Assembly: GCA_949130495.1 (NCBI GenBank)
Contig: OX422211.1
Coordinates: forward strand, 633,487,217-633,551,216
DNA: 64,000 nucleotides
Direction of reading: 5' to 3'
Source of the DNA: Sambucus nigra
Taxonomy: Eukaryota; Streptophyta; Magnoliopsida; Dipsacales; Adoxaceae
Shown piece by piece: positions 1 through 9,643 of this stretch (position 1 is its first letter; each line of letters begins with the position of its first letter). A program made the translations under genes and the position numbers. The notes under the pieces are model-generated. The model was not told the origin of the DNA and made no database searches. It saw nothing but the letters and a program-made list of their open reading frames with translations.

Positions 1-429
1 GTCACAATGATGTTTAAATTAAGGTTAAAAGACCTAGATGACATAGCATTCACTTTGGTTATGAAATTATTATAGAAAATCTTTTTCGAAAACCTAAAAT
101 ATACTTTTGTGATTTACCGTCACCAAATGCCACAAGTATTTTATGTACTAACTTTGAAAATAGGCATTTGTATGTAAATCCCAGAGAAAATTCATTGTAA
201 TGAAGCTGAGCTTCCCAGGACGCGAAACTATTGAGATTGCTTTGGTAAATCCCATGATTCAATTCGTGACTTGCCTTCGCTGGAAGTTCGCTTCAATGAA
301 AGTGTTTGCGTTGGTTGCTCTTGAATCGCTTTATACGAAAAAGGTTTGGGACCACTCTGCGACTTGAGATCACTGAGGATTAGCTTCAACAAAGTCCCCA
401 TATCGTGAATCTAAAGTAGGCGGCCCAGA

Positions 430-1175
430 AGATTTTCTTATTTCCTTATGTACAAAAGTTACCTTTTGGAGATGTTATGTCTTATGATAGAACATTGTAG
501 CTCACCCACTCTCTTACACCTTGAGGGAATAAGGGATGGGATGTTGTAGCTTCTCTTGTTTTGTTTTCTTCTATAAAAGAACTTATTGCTCTTCATTTCA
601 AAATCAATCATTCTTATTATTTATGAGGAGAAATATTTTTCGAGAGAGAAGTTTGTGTTCTTAAGTGTGTTCTTTTTAAACCCTAGAAGAAGCTAAAGGC
701 ACTTTGGAAAAAGAGGGAGCTAAAAGGTTTAATTTTGTTCTTCTTTTTTCTCTCCTCTTCTTTGCATTTGATAACCAAGAGGAAGAACTTTGTGAGCCTA
801 TACATTTTTTATCAGCCAAACCCTTTAGGACCTTTATTTTTTTTGAAGAGTTTTTGTGGTTTTGTGGTTCATTTTTGGGTTCCGTACGACTTGGAATCAA
901 GAGATCAACATTGTTGATCGTAGAAAGATATAGGAGATGACGTTGTAAAGGTCTTCGGTTTGCTAAAGATTGATGGAAAAATGGTGAGGTGTGAGTTAGC
1001 ATGGAAGGAGTGCAAGACATCTATTCCCTGTGTAAGTATTTACCAAGTTTTTAGTGAGATTGTTGCTTTGGCCTGAGGTTTTTTCCGTTGAGGTTTTTCT
1101 CCCCTGCATTCGGTGTTATGTGTTGACTTACTTTTTCCCCTTGATTTATTATTTATATACTTAAAAGAAGATTAA
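430..1175 (+). repeat. Probable Ty1/copia LTR remnant
   Basis: No gene is visible here. A TATA-like CTATAAAAG at 571-579 is followed about 500 bp later by a stretch (about 1073-1113) of the form GAGGTTTTTTCC..GAGGTTTTTCTCCCC. That phrase is typical of the R-U5 end of plant copia LTRs and is also present in the Sirevirus-like LTR at 31787-33034. No TG..CA ends, PBS or target duplication could be fixed, so the limits are approximate. ORFs inside are short and low-complexity. It could be a solo LTR or a piece of a longer decayed element. Confidence 0.3.
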
Positions 1176-1344
1176 AATATGAATCATATGGTAAATCTTG
1201 TGGTTGTGCTCTTTGTTTTAGCACGGTTAAAATTTGAAAATAATTTGGTGGTTCTCCGTTTAGGTACACAAATCGCACTTTCATATAAAAAGGTTGAATA
1301 TGGTTCATTAGAAACCCTTGGAAGCTTTTATCCCATTGGATTTG

Positions 1345-1690
1345 AGTATTTTCTAAAGCTTGTCTCTTTGGAGGTTGGGGGTGGCCCTAGGATTTATGTT
1401 TGATTGAGGGGATTCATTTATTTTGGGGGAGGGAGGATAGTAGGAAGTGTTATTTATACGATGAAGGTTTTTCTTGTAGTTCCTTTTCCATATCGTGATT
1501 GATAATCCTTCTTCCTTTGCACCTTTTAAAGGGATTTGGGCAGCCGGTATTCCCATTAAAGTTCAGGTGCTTCCTTGGCTAGTGGCACATGAAAAAATTA
1601 ACACGTGATATGTTCCAAAGAAGAAGGCCTTTCAAGTGCTTATTCGCTTTATGTTTTTTTCTTGGCAAGTAACGATGATAATTTGAGTCA
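1345..1690 (+). pseudogene. L1-type LINE fragment (zf-RVT region of ORF2)
   Basis: Translation of about 1350-1405 gives a VGGGPRI stretch, like the VGdGrrirFW motif downstream of plant L1 reverse transcriptase. About 1515-1680 gives FKGIWAAGIPIKVQV followed by LPWLVAHEKINT, a good match in pattern to the zf-RVT domain (IWk..PpKv..F.Wlvahgki.T). The two pieces are in different frames and the second has an in-frame stop after KINT. The downstream zinc ligands are missing, and a Stowaway MITE begins a few bases later. The call rests on recognised motif pattern only. Confidence 0.45.
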
Positions 1691-1694
1691 TATA

Positions 1695-1888
1695 CTCATT
1701 CCGTCCCAAATTAATAGTCCCTATCCATTTTTTGCATAAATTAAGGATACACTCCATCAATGACCAAGATTAACACTTGTTCACTGTCATGGAATTTGGT
1801 TCGTTAATTATGTCCAAAAAAGGAAAGTGGACTATTAGTTTGGGACAACCTAAAATAGAATAGGACTCTTAATTTGGTACGGAGGGAG
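1695..1888. mobile_element. Stowaway (Tc1/mariner) MITE
   Basis: The element is about 194 bp and non-coding. It begins CTCATTCCGTCCCAAATTAA and ends, read inward from the right, CTCCCTCCGTACCAAATTAA, which is the classic Stowaway terminal inverted repeat. It is flanked by TA on both sides (1693-1694 and 1889-1890), the expected mariner target duplication. A second inner repeat (AATAGTCC / GGACTATTA) extends the pairing. Confidence 0.88.
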
Positions 1889-1947
1889 TATTAATCTGAA
1901 GTCCCTTCTCCGATTTTCTTTGGAATGAGGTTTTTAAGGAGTTGAAT

Positions 1948-2233
1948 TGATGGAAATGGGTCCTTATTTTAGGAATTAGTTGTCATTTTTATTTTCTTTT
2001 GTTTTATTATTTGTAATTTTCTTTCTTTTGCTTTATTATTTAGAGATAAGGAGTAGTAATGGCATTTTTGTAATTAGTGCCTTAGCTTGGAGCCTAAGCT
2101 ACTCCTCTCCTTTAAATACCCCCATGTAAGCCTCATTTGAGGTAGACTTAAATTTTAAATAGAATAGAGTATTTCTCTCTCTAAAGTGGTGTTTAGATAT
2201 TTGTAGGAGCCTTTTGATGCATAGTTTACATCA
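1948..2233 (+). repeat. TRIM copy 1, 5' LTR
   Basis: Starts TGATGGAAATGG and ends TTTACATCA. It is immediately followed by the primer-binding site. The sequence CCTTTAAATACCCCC at about 2110 is a plausible TATA-like region of the LTR promoter. Confidence 0.88.
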
Positions 2234-2236
2234 AAT

Positions 2237-2248
2237 TGGTATCAGAGC
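2237..2248 (+). other. Primer-binding site (tRNA-Met type)
   Basis: TGGTATCAGAGC lies three bases after the 5' LTR end. This is the standard initiator-Met tRNA complement of plant LTR elements. Confidence 0.88.
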
Positions 2249-2867
2249 GGGTGTCGCTCCACATTGGTGTTGGTGTATCGGTGTATTTTTGTTATCAAAA
2301 TTATATGCTACAATCAATGGGTCCAAGAAGATCCAAACAATTATACGAGGAGATTGAAAAACGAATTGGAGAGTGGGTACAATCACAACAACAAATCTAT
2401 ACCCATTTCTAAAACCCTAACCCTAACTCTAGAAATCCCTACCCCACCCTCTACACCAAACCCACCACCATAAAACCGACCACCCCGAAAACTGAAATCT
2501 TGAACCCTAATTTCTCCCAAAATCCAAATACATTCCATAAACCTTCCATTTAAGATCCAAGACGATCCAAGGCGATCCACTTGTAGGGTTTCACCTACCA
2601 TTTTACAATTCAATCCACAATTTTCAAACCCTACCCTCCTACCCTACAAAATTCCTCCACCACCAACCCGAATCCTGCAACCCCACCATCCATTTTTCAA
2701 ACCCCAAACATAAAAAAAATTACGTTACCGCCCTGATTAACTCTCGAGGCCCAATTCAAGATTACTAGTGGCTAGTCCTAGATTGGTTGCTCCACCCAAT
2801 CATTCTCCCTCATTCATACACCCAATTGGATCAAATCAGAAGATAAAAAGTCCCCTCCCAAGCTGGT

Positions 2868-3165
2868 TGATGGAAATGGGTCCTTATTTTAGGAATTAGT
2901 TGTCATTTTTATTTTCTTTTGTATTTTCTTTTGTTTTATTATTTGTAATTTTCTTTCTTTTGCTTTATTATTTAGAGGTAAGGAGTAGTAATGACATTTT
3001 TGTAATTAGTGCCTTAGCTAGGAGCCTAAGCTACTCCTCTCCTTTAAATACCCCCATGTGAGCCTCAGTTGAGGTAGACTTGAATTTTTAATAGAAAAGA
3101 GTATTTTTCTCTCTAAAGTGGTGTTTAGATATTTGTAGGAGCCTTTTGACGTGTAGTTTACGTCA
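2868..3165 (+). repeat. TRIM copy 1, 3' LTR
   Basis: Direct repeat of 1948-2233 with a short internal duplication in the T-rich part (TTTTCTTTTGTATTTTC). It ends TTTACGTCA and is followed by the target duplication TGAAT. Confidence 0.88.
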
Positions 3166-3436
3166 TGAATATTTTGATATCTTGCCCGAAAAAGGATACA
3201 GTTGATGCTTAGTAGATTTTGGAATATATTGGGGAGTCATCGAAAGTTAAATGTTTGTAGAGATGCATTATTCTGGGCTGTGCCAAATGAGAGAAATAAT
3301 TGAACTTTCAAATAAAAAGTGCAGAAGAAGGATGCTGTGGGAAAGCATTAAGTTCAAGGCATCACTTTAGGCCTTCCACGAAGCCTTTCTAGATTTGCCT
3401 AAGTTCTATTGCATTTGATCTGGGCTGGGTCATTAA

Positions 3437-3737
3437 TGATGTAAACCACCCGTCAATAGGCTTCTAAAAATATCAAACACACAATTTTAGAGAGAGAAAT
3501 ACTCTTCTTATATTCAAAATTCAAGTCTCCCTCAAATGAGGCTTACAAGTGGGTATTTAAAGGGGAGGAGTAGCTTAGGCTCCAAGCTAAGGCCCTAATT
3601 ACAAAAATGCTATTACTACCCCTAACCTCCAAATAATAAAGCAAAAAAAAGAAAAAATACAACTAATAAAATAAAAGAAAATGCAAAAGAAAATAAAAAT
3701 GACAACCAATCCCTAAAATAAGGACCCATTTCTATCA
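3437..3737 (-). repeat. TRIM copy 2, LTR (3' LTR on minus)
   Basis: Begins TGATGTAAACCACC on the + strand and ends CCCATTTCTATCA. It is the reverse complement of the copy 1 LTR type and is bordered on its right by the polypurine tract. Confidence 0.9.
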
Positions 3738-3866
3738 CTCTCCCCCTCTTAAAACCAAGCTCGTCCTCGAGCGTTCAAAAAAATAAATTGTTGCATTATG
3801 GCTTGGGTGGGTAGGCTAGGGTTTTGCAACTTGAAAAATTGTTGCATTATGGCTCTGATACCAATT

Positions 3867-4166
3867 TGACGTAAACCACCCGTCAATAGGTTCCTAAAAA
3901 TATCTAACACATAATTTTAGAGGGAGAAATACTCTTCTTCTATTCAAAATTTAAATCTCCCTCAAATGAGGCTTACAAGTGGGTATTTAAAGGGGAGTAG
4001 TAGCTTAGGCTTCAAGCCAAGGCCCTAATTGCAAAAATGCCATTACTATTCCTTACCTCCAAATAATAAAGCACAAGAAAGAAAAATACAACTAATAAAA
4101 TAAAAGAAAATACAAAAGAAAATAAAAATGACAACTAATACCTAAAATAAGGACCCATTTCCATCA
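3867..4166 (-). repeat. TRIM copy 2, LTR (5' LTR on minus)
   Basis: Begins TGACGTAAACCACC and ends CCCATTTCCATCA on the + strand. The PBS complement GCTCTGATACCA is directly to its left, so this is the 5' LTR of a minus-strand element. Confidence 0.9.
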
Positions 4167-4171
4167 ATTAA

Positions 4172-5224
4172 TTTCTGGCTCAAGTTTGGTCAGATGATTA
4201 AATTTTATAAATGTGCTTTTGGGGTCAGGAAGACTGTTATGAGGGCCTGTATACTATCTTAATATGCATCATTTCCACAAGCTTTCAATTTCTTTTTAGG
4301 TGTACATGTATTTTCTTATACCTGTATTGTAAATTGGTTAGTTCGAGCATAGTTACCATTTATCAAACCAGATCAGACAGACTGGTCCAACTAGAAAGCA
4401 AGAGAATTGGCCAACCTACAGGTCCGTTTCACATTTTAACTTGCCCCCCGTTAATTCATATGCAAAAATCACTTTCAAGCTATAAGTGCATGTGGACATG
4501 AATCCCGCGTGACTTTAATAATGACTACTAAGCTTTGTCAATAAGCCAGCTAATGGTACAACTATGCATCCTAGACAGACTATCTAATTGACATCTGGCG
4601 TTGAACTATGACACTGGCAGGACAGGAATGAATTCTTATAAAGACTTGTTTTTATTCTATTATTATTATTGTGATGAGGTTTGATAATCACTGGCTTTGA
4701 TAGGACATTCCCCCTCCTCCAAATTTTAGAAAGAGCTAAAGCCCCCAATAACAACGCTCAATTGTGTCAATTTCAGGGTGAATTTTGCTTAAAAGATTTT
4801 ATCAACTGCTTGGATTTTTTTGGCAGCCTATAAACCTCGTAGCAGAAGATTATACTATGTCTGGGAGCACGGCATTCATATCTTGGAATTTGAGTCATAT
4901 TAGTTGAAAATTTGAACTGCTTTTGCTCCTATACCAATTTCAACTCCAAGCATGAATTTCATGCTCCCAAATACAACCTTAGTGAAGTTGGTTTAGTTAG
5001 TTCAATAATATATTTGTCTCACGCATTATGAGAATGAATGAGATCTTGCATTATCTGCTGGTAGTCCAGTGATCTTTTTGGTCTTGAGCCTGCAGGCTAG
5101 ATGTTTGTTACACCATATATGCGCCTGTGTGTATGCTTATGTGCATGTTTGTTACACTGCATGTGTGCGTGTATGTGTGCCTCTTCTATATTTTGACCAT
5201 CTCTTGTACTACACATTTATGCAG
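4172..5224 (+). other. Non-coding stretch, probably the last intron of PMK
   Basis: No exon of the kinase and no other gene could be recognised. A GT-rich simple-sequence patch occurs at about 5115-5185. The stretch ends TTATGCAG immediately before the kinase exon, a good 3' splice site. If PMK is intact upstream of the window, the two TRIMs, the Stowaway MITE and the L1 fragment would all lie inside this intron. Confidence 0.5.
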
Positions 5225-5491
5225 ATAGAACCCGAATCACAAACCCAACTCTTGGACGCTACTATGAATATGGAAGGAGTCCTGTTGGCTGGAGTACCTG
5301 GTGCAGGTGGGTTTGATGCTATATTTGCCATCACTTTAGGGGACTCGGGCAGGAATCTGACAGAAACATGGAGCTCACACGATGTTTTGGCCTTGTTAGT
5401 GAGAGAAGATCCTCATGGTGTTTGTTTAGAGAGCATTGATCCGCGGGCTAAGCAAATTACATCGGCCATTTCTTCAGTTCAGATTAACTGA
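5225..5491 (+). CDS. PMK: Phosphomevalonate kinase, last exon
   Basis: The exon has 88 codons and starts after a TTATGCAG acceptor. It reads IEPESQTQLLDATMNMEGVL, then GVPGAGGFDAIFAITLGDSG, and ends VQIN-stop. This is the C-terminal end of plant phosphomevalonate kinase, a GHMP-family enzyme that phosphorylates mevalonate 5-phosphate to the diphosphate using ATP in the mevalonate (isoprenoid) pathway. PGAGGFDA is the family's C-terminal glycine motif (motif 3), which shapes the active site. The open frame extends back to 5069, but 5069-5224 is GT-rich intron sequence and does not match the family. No upstream exon is visible in this window, so the gene either begins left of position 1 with a TE-loaded last intron or is a stranded 3' end. 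I see no frame damage in the exon. Confidence 0.85.
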   Translation: MEPESQTQLLDATMNMEGVLLAGVPGAGGFDAIFAITLGDSGRNLTETWSSHDVLALLVREDPHGVCLESIDPRAKQITSAISSVQIN

Positions 5492-6149
5492 GCTTTTTGC
5501 CTGATGTTCTTAATTATATTTGGTAGATTAAAAATGCCATGTAAGTTAAGATAGTTAATTTAGTTGATTTGAGTTTTTCATATGAAGTTTTCAAGACCTT
5601 TTCATCAGTGAAGAGGACATTTGCAAGCAATAAAATCAGGCAAATACCTGTTGTAATTTCCTTGACCATTGTAAATTGCGAAGTTAATAGTATTACTACT
5701 TGGAGTGTTCTTTTAAACACAAAGGTATATAAAACAATTTGATGATCTCTAGCAGGTATTTTTCGATGTTCATGAACTTTAAGCAATTTGCATTCTTGAC
5801 TTTAGGGAATTTGAAACTAAATGCTTTTGGGGTCTGGTTCAGGAAAACCATATAATGCAATCTTGTATCAGCAGATATAGCTATACTTTTAATTGATCTG
5901 ACAAGCAAATGACACCCTGAAACCATAGGTCACGAGTGGTTGGAAGGAAATATTGTTTTGTTCTTAGGGCTGGAAATGGGTTGGAACAAAATTGGCACAA
6001 CTTATACCTGGTTCATTTATAGTTGGTGTGTAGTTGGGATTCAGTCCGTGTCACTGTCATGTTTATGTCTTTATTAGTCATGTATAGCTCTGTTTCTCAT
6101 TAAAAAAAAAGGCTGGGTTCGTGTAGAGCTGAATGTCATTTTGTCTGAT
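5492..6149 (+). other. PMK 3' UTR and downstream sequence
   Basis: No ORF of interest. AATAAA at 5629-5634, about 140 bp after the PMK stop, is a plausible near-upstream poly(A) signal. The rest is AT-rich, up to the LINE insertion site. Confidence 0.5.
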
Positions 6150-6247
6150 GAGTCTAACACGTTTGACACTGCCGGTCCCAAGCCCGGAAAAAGGAGGAGG
6201 GTTGCGTTAGGTAGCTGACAGCCAGCGTAAAACTTTGTCAGATCCTT

Positions 6248-7363
6248 ATGAACATGAATCCTATGAATATACGTGCTAATGCTAGGGCATTCCCCTTAAG
6301 CGATGCGTTGCGCCTGCCACTGGGTGTCTCGAAAAATAGGCAAGGGGCGTCGCATCGGCGCCCGGATGCGACGATAAATACGCAAGGGTTCCTGCAACAA
6401 GCTGGACGTGTGCGGGTAAAGAAGCTAGTCCAGGATACTAGACTTAGGTTAGTGACTTGGAACATAGGGACTATGACAGGAAAAGGGATGGAGTTAGTAG
6501 ATACCATGATAAGAAGAAAAGTTCACATAGCTTGTTTACAAGAAACTAAATGGGTCGGTGAGAAAGCTAGAGAAATAGAAAATACAGGATTTAAATTATA
6601 TTATACAGGAAAACATAGAAATAAGAACGGAGTTGGAATAATAGTAGATAAAAACTTTAAGGACGATATCGTAACCGTTATTAGGAAAGGTGATAGACTT
6701 ATACTTGTAAAATTGGTATTAGGTGAAAACATAATTAATATTGTTAGTGCTTATGCACCTCAAGTAGGATTAGATGAGCACACTAAAGTACAATTTTGGG
6801 AACAAATGGATGAACTAATTCAAGAAATACCCCTAGGTGAGAAAATCTATATAGGTGGAGATTTTAATGGCCATGTAGGAGAAGATCGTGTAGGATATGA
6901 GATAGTGCATGGCGGACATGGTTTTGGAGATAGGAACGACGAGGGAGAGTCTATCTTAGATTTTGCGATGGCTTATGATTTTGTACTAGTAAATACATGT
7001 TTTAAAAAGAGGCTTGAACACTTAATAACTTATAAAAGTGGAACACATAAGAGCCAAATAGATTTTTTCATTACTAGGAAAGGAGACCGATTAACGTGTA
7101 AAGATTGTAAGGTTATCCCGGGAGAGAGCTTAACCTCACAACATAGGATAATGGTGCTGGATATAAATATTAAAAATCAATCACGAATGCGAAAAGTGAA
7201 GATTAACCCACGAACTAGGTGGTGGAATTTAAAAGGAGAGAAATTAGAACTATTTAAAGATAAAGTATTAAATGAAGCAACATGGAATTGTGAAGAAGAA
7301 ACTAACATAATGTGGAATAAGATGGCCACATGCATTAGGAAAATATCAAAAGAAATTCTTTGA
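6248..7363 (+). pseudogene. LINE ORF, endonuclease part (APE-like)
   Basis: 371 codons from ATG 6248 to a TGA that interrupts a longer frame. Endonuclease/exonuclease/phosphatase motifs are present in order: VTWNIGTM (about residue 68), LQETKW (about 96), SAYAPQVG (about 167), GGDFNGHVG (about 204), SQIDFF (about 273) and SQHRIMVLD near 300. These supply the metal-binding Glu and catalytic Asp/His of the APE fold that nicks target DNA for target-primed reverse transcription. Plant copies are often annotated as craniofacial development protein 2-like. The TGA at 7361-7363 and a TAG near 7421 separate it from the reverse transcriptase in the same frame, so both are probably single point mutations. 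Confidence 0.9.
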
Positions 7364-7423
7364 GAATCAAAAGGCAAAGGGCCACAGTCTAAAGAAACTT
7401 GGTGGTGGAATGAAGAAGTATAG

Positions 7424-8980
7424 AATATAGTAAAAATTAAAAGGGAGTGCTTTAAAACATGGCAAACAAATAGAAATGAAGAGAATTTTGAGAAATATAA
7501 ATGGGCTAAAAAGGAAGTTAAGAAAGTGGTAAGAGATGCTAAGTTAAAAGCGTATGATGATCTTTATACAAAATTAGGAACACAAGAAGGGGAAAAAAGT
7601 ATTTATAAGCTTGCTAAACTTAGGGATAGGAAAACAAAAGATTTCAATAACGTTAAGTGCATCAAAAGTGATGATTCGAGAGTCCTAGTCAAAGATGATG
7701 AAATTATGGAAAGATGGAAAAACTACTTTGAGAGGTTATTAAATGGAGATAATGGGAGTAGATTAGATATAGAGGAACTTAGGGAGACTCGAGAAGATAT
7801 ATTTTTTCGTAGAATTAGGACAACAGAGGTCAGGATTGCTCTAAAAAAGATGAAAACAGGGAAGGCTTTAGGACTAGATGGTATCCCTATTGAGGTTTGG
7901 AAGTGCTTAGGGGAGGATGGAGTATCATGGCTTACCAAATTATTTAATAGAATTTTAATGACTAATAGGATGCCCGATGAATGGAGAAAAAGTATTTTAG
8001 TACCTATTTATAAAAATAAAGGGGACATACAAAGTTGTTCAAATTATCGTGGTATTAAGTTAATGAGTCATACAATGAAACTTTGGGAGAGAGTGATTGA
8101 ATATAGATTGAGATTGAAGACAACAGTATCTGAGAATCAATTTGGGTTTATGCCTGGGAGGTCAACAATGGAAGCAATCTATTCATTGAGGAGATTAATG
8201 GAGAGGTATAGAGAGAAAAAGAAGGATCTTCATATGATTTTTATAGATTTGGAGAAGGCGTATGATAGGATACCCAGAGATATAATATGGTGGGTTCTAC
8301 ATAAAAGAGGAGTGACTCGCAGATATATTGACGTGATCAAGGATATGTATGATGGTGCGATGACTACAGTAAGAACATCAGCTGGAGAAAGTAGTGAATT
8401 TTCAATTACGGTAGGGCTACACCAAGGTTCAGCATTAAGTCCTTATCTCTTTGCTCTTGTTATGGATGAGTTGACTGGACAAATACAAGATGAGGTGCCA
8501 TGGTGTATGCTATTTGCAGATGATATTGTTTTAGTCGATGAGACTAAGATGGGGATAAACGCTAGGTTGGAATTGTGGAGAGAAACTTTAGAAACAAGAG
8601 GATTTAAAATAAGCAGAACTAAAACAGAATATGTGGAGTGTAATTTTAGTAGTAATAGGAGGACAACTGGAGATGTGGTGAAATTGGAGGGTCAAGTAAT
8701 ACCTAGAAATGATCATTTTCGTTATTTAGGATCGATTATACAAAAAGATGGAGATATTAGTGATGATGCTACGCATAGGATTAGAGCAGGCTGGGTTAAG
8801 TGGAGAAGTGCGACCGGCGTTCTGTGTGATAGGCGTATACCTTTGAAGTTAAAAGGAAAATTTTATAGGACGGCCATTAAACCCGCCATGTTATATGGGA
8901 CAGAGTGTTGGGCAACCAAGAAACAAAATGTGCAGAAAATGAGTGGCGGAGATGCGAATGCTAAGATGGATTTGTGGTAA
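7424..8980 (+). pseudogene. LINE ORF, reverse transcriptase part
   Basis: The frame is the same as the endonuclease and is open from about 7424. GTG at 7526 is not a real start, because the coding sense simply continues. RT motifs: KALGLDGIPIEVWK, WRKSILVPIYKNKGD, NYRGIKLMSH, NQFGFMPGRSTMEAI, FIDLEKAYDRIP (first catalytic Asp), GLHQGSALSPYLFALVMDEL and CMLFADDIVLVDET (FADD box, the two catalytic Asp), then the thumb. All catalytic aspartates are present. A frameshift near 8945 (in the KKQNVQKMS region) moves the remaining C-terminus into the frame that runs to 9284. Confidence 0.92.
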
Positions 8981-9284
8981 AACTCGAAAGGATAAAATTA
9001 AAAATGAACAAATTCGTAAAACGGTGAAAGTAGTTCCTATAGAAGATAAATTGAGAGAAAATCGACTTCGATGGTTTGGACACGTCAAGCGTAGAACAAT
9101 GGATGCTCCTGTAAGGAAGAGTGATTTAGTTAGTATTGATGGTAACCCAAGGGGTAGAGGTAGGCCTAAATTAACTTGGTGGGATATTATAAAAAAGGAC
9201 ATGATATCATGTGGTGTAACCGAAGATATTGCACTGGACAGAATGGAATGGAAAAATAGGATTCATATAGCCGACCCCAAATAA
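8943..9284 (+). pseudogene. LINE ORF, C-terminal tail after frameshift
   Basis: Reads AEMRMLRWICGKTRKDKIKN..., then RLRWFGHVKRR and a GNPRGRGRPKLTWWD stretch, ending IADPK-stop. This is the conserved C-terminal tail of RTE reverse transcriptase proteins. It is one frame away from the RT part because of a small indel at about 8945. The stop lies about 35 bp before the (TTGAG)n tail. Confidence 0.88.
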
Positions 9285-9332
9285 TTGGGAAAAGGCTTTG
9301 TTGAGTTGAGTTGAGTTGAGTCTAACACGTTT

Positions 9333-9643
9333 ATAACTTGAACTCATTAAGGGTAAAAACCTGCGAACTGTTTGTTTGTCGAGTTGACTGAGTCATGTTA
9401 ATAGTTTTTAACCCTAATTGTCCTACATAGAGCTTAACAGTAGAGGATAAATCTAAAGAGAGTTGTGATTGATGCAGCTAGCCTGGATTTTCAGGCCAAT
9501 TTACTACTTGACTAATTGCTTGAGAGATGGGGCCAAACTAAACCGATTAGATATTTCCTCAATTAGAAAAAACTAGTTTGGTGTACAGTAAAGGGGAAAT
9601 TTTTCAATGAACAATAGAAGTCTAGGATAAAAATTGTATCCAT
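9333..9643. other. Short intergenic stretch at the PPR 3' end
   Basis: About 310 bp, AT-rich, between the LINE target duplication and the PPR stop codon. It should hold the PPR 3' UTR on the minus strand. No further feature is seen. Confidence 0.4.

Larger units (their letters stand above)
1948..3165 (+). mobile_element. TRIM retrotransposon, copy 1
   Basis: This is a terminal-repeat retrotransposon in miniature, 1218 bp. Direct LTRs at 1948-2233 and 2868-3165 both start TGATGGAAATGGGTCC and end in TCA. The internal part is about 634 bp. A tRNA-Met primer site, TGGTATCAGAGC, sits at 2237-2248. The 5-bp target duplication TGAAT is perfect (1943-1947 and 3166-3170). The only coding hint is a 31-codon ORF from 2317 (MGPRRSKQLYEEIEKR...), which looks like the start of a gypsy-type gag, so the family may derive from a Ty3/gypsy element. 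There is no pol. The C-rich internal part (about 2400-2700) has no ORF I recognise. Copy 2, in the opposite orientation, follows 270 bp later. Confidence 0.9.
3437..4166 (-). mobile_element. TRIM retrotransposon, copy 2 (minus)
   Basis: The element is 730 bp and inverted relative to copy 1. LTRs lie at 3437-3737 and 3867-4166, with only 129 bp between them. On the minus strand the order is LTR, PBS TGGTATCAGAGC (3852-3863), short spacer, polypurine tract AAGAGGGGGAGAG (3738-3750), LTR. The 5-bp target duplication ATTAA is perfect (3432-3436 and 4167-4171). The few bases before the polypurine tract read, on the minus strand, like the very 3' end of a chromovirus pol (LNARGRAWF, then a stop). 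That supports descent from a Ty3/gypsy element by internal deletion. The internal part also carries a direct repeat, TTGTTGCATTATGGCT, at about 3791 and 3840. Confidence 0.92.
6165..9317 (+). mobile_element. RTE-clade non-LTR retrotransposon (LINE), near full length
   Basis: The element is about 3.15 kb. It begins GACACTGCCGGTCCCAAGCC, the usual 5' end of plant RTE LINEs, and encodes an AP-type endonuclease followed by reverse transcriptase in one frame. It ends CCGACCCCAAATAATTGGG...AAAGGCTTTGTTGAG with a (TTGAG)n tail, the RTE 3' signature. The target duplication GAGTCTAACACGTTT (15 bp, of which GAG may belong to the tail) is perfect: 6150-6164 and 9318-9332. Two in-frame stops and one frameshift break the ORF, so it is no longer autonomous, but the intact ends and perfect duplication suggest fairly recent insertion. 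It sits between the convergent PMK and PPR 3' ends. Confidence 0.93.

Noticed and set aside
676..1020. Minus ORF of 114 codons
   Set aside because: It lies in purine/pyrimidine-biased LTR-like sequence, has no domain, and overlaps equally long ORFs on the other strand.
5069..5224. Upstream extension of the PMK frame
   Set aside because: The sequence is GT-repeat-rich, does not resemble the kinase, and ends in a splice acceptor. It is intron.
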